Position numbers and translations under genes: made by a program
Notes under the pieces: model-generated
The model's input: only the letters and a program-made list of their open reading frames with translations
The model's database searches: none
What the model was told of the DNA's origin: nothing
Shown: positions 57,696 to 64,000 of the stretch, in pieces
Layout: each line of letters opens with the position of its first letter
Numbering within the stretch: the first letter of the stretch is position 1
Source: Rachicladosporium sp. CCFEE 5018
Taxonomy: Eukaryota > Ascomycota > Dothideomycetes > Cladosporiales > Cladosporiaceae
Assembly: GCA_002077045.2 (NCBI GenBank)
Contig: KZ111141.1
Coordinates: 2,239,919-2,303,918, forward strand
Reading direction: 5' to 3'
DNA: 64,000 nt

Positions 57696-59503
57696 ATGGA
57701 GCACTATGACGCTGTTATTGTAGGCGCGGGCTTCGCTGGCATCTACCAGCTGTACCTCCTTCGCGCCCAAGGACTGAAATGTCTCGTTATTGACCAAGCT
57801 GGCAATGTCGGTGGCACGTGGTACTGGAATCTCTATCCAGGTTCGTTTACAAAAGTGCTGTGAGCGATACACAACCTGACATGCATTCACAGGGGCGATG
57901 AGCGATACCGAGTCATATGTGTACAGGTACTCATGGGACAAGGAACTGCTGAAGACATACGAATGGAAGGAGCACTATGTCAAGCAACCGCAGGTCCTCG
58001 CCTACCTGGAGCACGTCGTCGAGCGACACGATCTGCGGAAGGACATGCGGTTCAACACGCAGCTCGTCGGCGCAAACTGGGACGACGATTCGCAGACCTG
58101 GAAGCTCGACGTCTCCTCGGGGAAAGGCAAGATCGAATGTCGCTACCTGGTCACTGGTCTTGGACTCTTGAGCAAGCAGAACTACCCCGAGATCGACGGC
58201 CTCGATAGCTTTCAAGGTCAACTCCACCACACGGCTAAATGGCCTAAGGATCTCGACCTTACTGGCTTGCGCGTGGGTGTCGTAGGCTGCGGTTCCACGG
58301 GTGTTCAAGTTATCACCGACATAGCCGGCAAAGTCAGCCACTTGACTTGCTTCCAGCGCCACCCTCAATACTCCGTCCCTTCAGGCGACAAAGTCGTCAC
58401 AGACGAATACCGTAAATGGGTCAATGAGAATTATGACACGATCTGGGACGGCGTCTGGAATTCCATCACAGCGTTCGGCTTTAAGGAGAGCGATCGAGCT
58501 TTCTCTGACGCGTCGCCTGAGGAGCGTGAGCAGGTCTTCCAGGAGAATTGGGATAAGGGCAATGGATTCCGATTCATGTTTGGGACGTTCAATGACTTGA
58601 CGTTCAATCCCGAGGCGAACGAAGCAGCTTGCGATTTCATTCGGAAGAAGATTGGCCAGATCGTCAAGGATCCGGTGAAGGCGAAGAAACTCAAGCCCAC
58701 GGATGTGTATGCTCGCAGGCCACTCTGTGATGGCCAAGCGAGAGGTGGAACGTACTACGAGCAATTCAATCGCGATAATGTGGACATTGTGGACTTGAAG
58801 GAGACGCCCATTGAGCGTGTTGAGGCGAAGGGCGTGAGAACCTCCGATGGCAAGCTTCATGAGCTTGATGTGCTCGTCTTCGCCACTGGCTTCGACGCAG
58901 TCGAGGGCAATTACACGAGGATCAACATCCATGGTAGGGACGGAGTGAGCCTGGCGGATGCATGGGATGGACCTGGTCCGACCAGCTATTTAGGCTTTAC
59001 AATGCCTGGATTCCCGAACTTCTTTGCTATCAGTGAGTTGCATCCAGTGAAAGGTCTTTGCCTAGCGCTGACATTTGCATTACAGCTGGTCCCAAAGGTC
59101 CCTTCACGAACATCCCACCCGCCGTCGAGACGCAAGTCCGCTTCATCAACAATCTCATCGGCGCCGCCGAAAGCTCCACTGATGCCAAATCGAAAGTCAT
59201 CGAAGCCACCCCAGAAGCTGAGAAAGACTGGAGCAAGCTGTGCGAAGAGCTCGCAGCCAATTCACTGTTCTGGAAAGCTGAGGTATATGCTCCTTCAACT
59301 GACCCGAGTGTCGTGACTGACTTCGTTTCCAGGACAACTGGATCTTCGGCGCCAACATCGCAGGCAAGCGCAGATGTCTCCGCTTCTTCTTCGGCGGGAT
59401 GCAGGGCTATCGTCAGCAGTTGGAGGAGTGCGAGAAGAACGGGTATGCTGGCTTCAAGCCATTCGCGGACGGGAACAGCTCGGCTAGGGCGGTGAAACTG
59501 TAA
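57696..59503 (+). CDS. Baeyer-Villiger-type flavin monooxygenase
   Basis: FAD- and NADPH-dependent class B monooxygenase. Family members insert oxygen next to a ketone to give esters or lactones; the substrate here is unknown. Exons 57696-57840, 57893-59032, 59086-59282 and 59333-59503 give 550 residues. The FAD Rossmann motif is at the N-terminus (VIVGAGFAGIYQLYLL) with GGTWYWNLYPGAMSD across intron 1. The BVMO fingerprint F-x-G-x3-H-x3-W-P is exact in FQGQLHHTAKWP. The NADP-binding motif is VGVVGCGSTGVQV and the ATG motif VFATGFDAV. Later blocks GPKGPFTNIPPAVETQ and DNWIFGANIAGKRR support a cyclohexanone/cyclopentanone-monooxygenase-like subgroup. No polyketide or peptide synthetase gene is adjacent, so a catabolic or detoxifying role is as likely as a biosynthetic one. 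Confidence 0.93.
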
Positions 59504-60200
59504 TGTATCTGACTATACTTGCCTATCTATGACCTTCACAATGGCACGAATGTCAATTGACGCTCGGATGCGCGAGAGTGCCGCAAGTGAAGGACTTTGG
59601 GCCATTGCTCAATGAATGGGGACGGGTAGGTCGACAGCGTACTGGCAGTGACGGCTGGGAAGAGTCATATCGTTTTCGAGCGACGGCGAATCAAAAGTAT
59701 AGTCCCTTCGCAAGCGATGGTCGTTGCCAAATCAAGATGACTGATGATTGACTTACACAAGGTGTGAGGCAACAAGGGAAGCTCGAGAGTTCATGACAGT
59801 CGGCATGCCCAATCAGGAAGTCCGCCATTTGCCACGAACCATCCTGCTGCTTAGAACCCTTTCACCTCACGATCTCCTCCAGGTTGATCATACTGTCATC
59901 CGGGAGTCCATTACCATCAGCTACTCGCCCACGTAGCGGCATCGCATACTCGGAGTTCGGCCACAAGCTGCCATGCAGCCAAGTCGCCAAGTCAGCATTC
60001 GTCCCGCAGCATTTGAGCTCTTTCGGGCATGTCGATTGCAGAGCATAGATAGCAGAGTTGCTTACGAGAGACTTCGCTGAAGTGCTAGTTGCCATACGCC
60101 TATCTGGCGAAGGATCAGATATCCATGAGCATATCAATGCTTCAGCAAGTAGGTCCCAAGCTGCAGTCCTCGCGACCATTTCGGAGGTAGAGCATTCAGT
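59504..60200. other. Intergenic region upstream of the amidase
   Basis: About 0.7 kb. A ~105-codon minus-strand frame (59862-60179) has no recognisable motif and overlaps the expected amidase promoter; I do not call it a gene. Confidence 0.45.
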
Positions 60201-62050
60201 ATGGCAAGCTCTCTGTTCTCTCTTACTGCTGTTGCCTTGTCGATCACCTTAGTCGCTGCTGCACCAGTGCAACGTAATGCATTCTCCTTTCTGCAGACAA
60301 CGAAGTCCGACAGCGCCATCTTTCAGCTCGGAAATGTCACTTACCTGGCCAACACCAAGTACCCCAAAGCCACTCTGAGCAGCGGGCGTGCTCCACGGAT
60401 CGAGGCACTGGATGTGCCGCTGACAGTACTATATACGAACGCATCTGTAGTCACGAAAGATGTACTGGAGACCACGATCGCAAGCTACCTTGAGATCGAT
60501 GATGTCTTTTCCGAGGACTTCCTCGCGGGGCTTCTGCTATCGTCGACAGCTTCTGGCAAAGCTTTTGTGGACGCCTCCGCCACCAGCTACATCCAGAGCT
60601 TAGGTATCGAGCATGTTGTTTACAGCAGTGCGTTCGGCAAAGTGGATGGTTATGGCGGGTCCTCTGTAGCGTACGTCGACATCAACGACAGCACCACTCT
60701 GCCTCCTGGTCCATACCTTACCTCATTCTCAGGTGGCGCATTTACGTTGTCCACCGTCTACCGGCTGTACGAGGACACCTACCGCGACTTTCTCTATGGA
60801 TCGTATGACCTCAATGATGGCAATGGCACCCACGCATACTTGGACTACTCGTACCCAAGCTTCGGATATCCTGCGATCCCTATCCCATCACGACTCTACA
60901 GCTTGACCGATACTCGAGCAATGGCTGGCGATCGGGTAGCGATCAAGGATCTCTACGATATCAAGGGTCTCAAGACCACCGGTGGCTCTCGAGCATGGGA
61001 GTACATAGTCTCACCGGCCACGGCGAACGCTCCCTCAATTCAGAGAATCGTGGACCAAGGCGGCGTGCTTGTCGGAAAGTTCAAGCTGGCCCAATTTGCC
61101 TCCGGTGCAAATCCATGGGACTGGCAAGATGAGCACTACCCCTTCAACCCTCGGGGTGATGGCTGGCTGACCTGCTCTGCGTCGTCATCGGGAGGCGGCT
61201 GTTCTATTGCGGCGTACGACTGGCTCGACTTCGCTATCGGCAGCGACACTGGCTCGTCCATGAGACGTCCAGCAGCAGTCTCGGGCACCTACGGCCAACG
61301 CCCGAGTCAAGGTCTGATGTCTCTTGAGGGCGTGATGCCTCTCGGTGGCGCCACTGATACGGCTGGGGTCTTCTGCCGCGATCCTGTGAAGTGGTCTCGG
61401 TTCTCGAAGGCGTGGTACACACCCTCGCTGTTCCAGTCATCAAACATCACGGGTCTCTCCGCTCTCGAGGTGCCAGACAACCAAGGCTTCCCAAAGACGA
61501 TCCTCTACCCAACCGACTACCTACCGTTGAACAACTCTGCCGCCCAAGTGATTCTGCAGAACTTCATCGCAAACCTTACAACCGTGTTCGGCATGACAGT
61601 CAAAGAATTCAACTTCACAGCCACCATCCAGGCCGCTCCAGACCCAGCCGTAAACAACCTGACCTACCTTGCCAACGGTCCCTTAGGTGTGATAAACGCG
61701 TACACGCAATGGGAAGCCGTCGGCAAACCCCTCATCACAGCCTGGAAATCACTCTTCAACGGCGCCTTCCCACCCATCGACTCCGCTCGGCGGCCAGGCT
61801 GGCGTCGCTACAACGAGACCGCGAATACTCCAGCAGCTTACACTGCTGCGCAGGCAGCTAAGAAGCTCGCCGTGGACTGGTATGAAGAGAACCTGCAGTA
61901 CAGCACGCCCGAGTCCTGCTCCGAGAGCTTGATGCTGTTCGACATCGGCACCGGTGGGTTTCCGTCGTACCGGGAGTTGAACCTTAACGGCTTCCCGAAT
62001 ACCTCGTTCCTTGCTACGACGCCGAAAGGTGCGGCTATCAGCGTGGCGAA
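60201..62050 (+). CDS. Secreted amidase-signature hydrolase (3' end in gap)
   Basis: Amidase signature family (PF01425 type), extracellular; the natural amide substrate is unknown. A signal peptide (MASSLFSLTAVALSITLVAA) starts the protein; several N-x-S/T sites suggest glycosylation. The amidase core starts near residue 243. The Ser-cisSer-Lys triad can be proposed as K249 (RVAIKDLYDIKG), a Ser in the SASSSGGG loop (about 328-330) and nucleophile S353 in FAIGSDTGSSMRRPAAVSG. GQRPSQGLMSLEGVMPLGG follows, as usual. The ~240 residues before the core are an unusual N-terminal extension. No intron is needed. After 616 codons the frame runs into the 100-N gap, so the C-terminus is missing. Confidence 0.88.
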
Positions 62051-62150
62051 NNNNNNNNNNNNNNNNNNNNNNNNNNNNNNNNNNNNNNNNNNNNNNNNNN
62101 NNNNNNNNNNNNNNNNNNNNNNNNNNNNNNNNNNNNNNNNNNNNNNNNNN
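62051..62150. other. Assembly gap of 100 N between convergent genes
   Basis: Exactly 100 undetermined bases. It removes the 3' end of the amidase gene on the plus strand and the 3' end of the Urn1-type gene on the minus strand. Confidence 0.99.
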
Positions 62151-63444
62151 TGTACAGCTTCTCGCGGTCCTTATCTGACAACTTGCGATCAGTCATGACC
62201 GAGTCCTTGCGATACTTCCGCTTGAATTCTGGCCAGTATAGCTTCGGTGTAGCGTTGTCCGAAAGAAATGCCAGGTACGGGATCTTGGGATCGAGCTTCT
62301 CCATCTGCTCGCGCTCGAGTCGCAGTTGCGTAGCTTTGTCGCGAGTCCATTGCTCCCAGACTTCCTTACGGCTTCGCGTTGAAGGAAGGACAGTGTATCG
62401 ATCATCGAGCATGATACTGTCTGGGCTTTCGTCCGCAATCAGCTTGTCCCAAGGTGTATAGGGCGAGGTGCCATGGTCGTCGAGAAGCTCTCTAAAGAGG
62501 TTCGCGGCTTCTTCGTCGGAGAGTGGAAGACCTTCAGCACCTGATTCGTAGCCATCCTCTTCAGCATCGCCGCCATACTCGCCAGGATCAAGATCGTAGT
62601 CTGCGCCCATGGCGGCTAGTTGGTAAGCTATGTCGTCCTCCGTGAACTCGACGGGTGCGGCTTCCTGGTCCACGGTGACATCAGTTGCATCGACTACCGT
62701 CGGCGCTGTCTCTCCGTCCTCGTCGTGATCTTCCCCTTCAGTGTCCGTGACCTCCACATACTCATAATCGCTATCACTACCATAGTCACCTATTCGCGGA
62801 GCTTCAGGCTCGCGCACAGGCGGCTTCGCAGCTTTAGCGGTGTCCTCCTCGTCCTTCTCAGCCTGTACGGCAAGCTCAGCGATCATGGCCGCCTCATCTT
62901 CCCGCTGCAAGCTCTCACTGCGCCGCCTTCGCTGTCTCTCATCGCTGCCATGGGCACCGTTTGGCTGCGCTTCTGTCCGCATGACTTTCAGCTGCTCCTC
63001 TGCCCACGCCGCGTTCTCGGCTCTCTCAGCCTCTTCGGCTTGATCCTCTCGTTCCGCTCGCTCAAGTGCATACACAGCCGGCATGAGATTGTTCGGAATG
63101 CGCCAGAAGCTCTCCTTCGTATTCACGTTGTGTGCAAAGCGACGTCCATACTTCGTCCTCACTAAGACCCAATCCTCGTGTCCAGGAAGCGGATGCTGCG
63201 CCTTCGGTCGGTCTTTGGCATTGCGAGGATCGTTTCTCGCGCCGTTACCCCAATTACCTGGTTTTTTGTCAGGTCGTATATGGCCGTTCGTAATTCTAGC
63301 CGGCCCAGTAGGTATGAACGGTTCAGTCAAATCCTCGGGTTCCATGTCCGCTTCTCCTCCACCGAATGGTACGAAGTCCTGCTGAAGGTCATCCTCGGGC
63401 GACAGGCGCATACGCTTGTTTGGAGATTCTCCTGTGTCATCCAT
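62151..63444 (-). CDS. URN1: WW/FF-domain splicing factor Urn1 (3' end in gap)
   Basis: Spliceosome-associated protein with one WW and one or more FF domains. The start MDDTGESPNKRMRLSPEDD carries a nuclear-type basic patch. The WW-like region lies near residue 90-120 (EDWVLVRTKYGRRFAHN ... KESFWRIPNNL); the first tryptophan and the prolines are in place. A long acidic, charged stretch follows (about 130-310). The first FF domain starts near residue 315 (EEAANLFRELLDDHGTSPY, then WDKLIADES, YTVLPSTRSRKEVWEQW). The block AFLSDNATPKLYWPEFKRKY leads into the 100-N gap. About 430 residues are readable; the C-terminus is not. It shares a 291-bp divergent promoter region with the proteasome gene. 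Confidence 0.88.
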
Positions 63445-63735
63445 GGCTCATGCTGAGATCTGCTCGACCAGTTTCAGCTTGGGAGACTGACGCAGTTGTC
63501 CGTATTGTACACGATCGAAGTCAAGTACCTGTCACAGTCGAAGCTTTGGGCTTGGCGTTTGACATCGCGTACTTCACGTTGCCTGGGAGCTATGTGCAAC
63601 ACAAATCACTTACATCACCGCCGACTACTCCTCACACCACCATTCACTCTCCAGTTCAGTGGAAGACCTGCCTCTGGACTGCTCGAACGACCGATCAAAC
63701 CTGACCATACTCGATCTCGTAATACAACTCTCACC

Positions 63736-64000
63736 ATGTCACGACGCTACGATTCCCGGACGACCATCTTCTCGCCGGAGGGCCGCTTATACCAAGTCGA
63801 ATATGCGCTCGAGGCCATCTCACACGCCGGCACAGCCCTGGGGATCCTAGCAAAAGACGGCATAGTCCTCGCCGCCGAGCGAAAAGTCACCAGCAAGCTG
63901 CTCGAGCAAGACACCAGCGCCGAGAAGCTCTACATCCTCAATGAGTGAGTCGTCCTAGCAGATCTGATCGACTTATGGGGATACTTGCTAACAACAGCAG
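63736..64000 (+). CDS. PRE9: 20S proteasome subunit alpha 3 (first exon, truncated at window edge)
   Basis: N-terminal part of the alpha-3 ring subunit (PSMA4/Pre9 type) of the 20S proteasome. The start MSRRYDSRTTIFSPEGRLYQ is nearly identical across eukaryotes and contains the proteasome alpha-subunit signature that includes YSPEGRL-like FSPEGRLYQVEYALEAI. The sequence continues as GTALGILAKDGIVLAAER and DTSAEKLYILNE. The exon ends near 63945 at a GTGAGT donor; the intron (branch GCTAAC near 63988) runs to the window end, so the second exon begins at or just beyond position 64000. The very short divergent spacing to URN1 suggests a shared promoter region. Confidence 0.93.

Noticed and set aside
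57696..59503. Secondary-metabolite cluster centred on the Baeyer-Villiger monooxygenase
   Set aside because: No polyketide synthase, peptide synthetase, terpene cyclase or cluster regulator lies nearby, and COQ5 and Urn1 neighbours are housekeeping.
1..64000. tRNA, rRNA, CRISPR arrays and intact transposons
   Set aside because: No T-arm/cloverleaf pattern, rRNA-like stretch, regularly spaced repeats or transposase/reverse-transcriptase motifs were recognised by eye; a tRNA scan and repeat search would be decisive.

Overview
The window is nuclear DNA of a filamentous ascomycete (Pezizomycotina; a Dothideomycete is my best guess, which is inference from gene style and not a search result). Evidence: moderately GC-rich sequence, about one gene per 2.7 kb, and introns mostly of 44-75 nt with GTRNGT donors and CTRAC-like branch sites. 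It also holds fungus-specific families: Zn2Cys6 regulator, HET domain, Helo-like/ankyrin protein, tannase-family esterase, and a Kex2-processed secreted repeat protein. Splice junctions were placed by hand from donor/acceptor signals, reading phase and family similarity; most give exact open frames. Two runs of exactly 100 N (21060-21159, 62051-62150) are assembly gaps that interrupt genes.

Left part (1-24.7 kb), mostly housekeeping: 5' part of a Zn2Cys6 regulator (-), a 1439-aa coiled-coil protein (-), a small Mid2/Skg6-like membrane protein (+), branched-chain 2-oxoacid dehydrogenase E1 alpha (-), the ESCRT-0 protein Hse1 (+), cytochrome b5 (-), the deadenylase PAN2 (+), exocyst Sec3 with a gap (+), a 2.2-kb stretch without a convincing gene, and a small conserved protein with an arginine/glutamate-rich tail (+).

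Middle (24.9-47 kb): a self/non-self-recognition-like pair, namely a Helo-like/ankyrin protein (-) and a HET-domain protein (+), on either side of alanine aminotransferase (-). Then comes a ZNFX1-type helicase with NF-X1 fingers and an RZ finger (-), broken by two in-frame stop codons. It is followed by F-actin capping protein alpha (-), two conserved proteins of unknown function (-), and the VHS/GAT protein Lsb5 (+).

Right part (47-64 kb): a secreted, cysteine-free precursor made of three copies each of two unrelated repeats separated by Kex2 sites (-); about 5 kb that is nearly gene-free; a tannase/feruloyl-esterase-family hydrolase (+); COQ5 (+); a Baeyer-Villiger-type flavin monooxygenase (+); a secreted amidase running into the second gap (+); the splicing factor Urn1 coming out of the gap on the other strand (-); and the first exon of proteasome subunit alpha 3 (+).

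The most interesting items are the two-family Kex2 repeat precursor (47574-48760), the doubly interrupted ZNFX1-like gene (33039-38845), and the Helo-like/HET pair (24984-32728).
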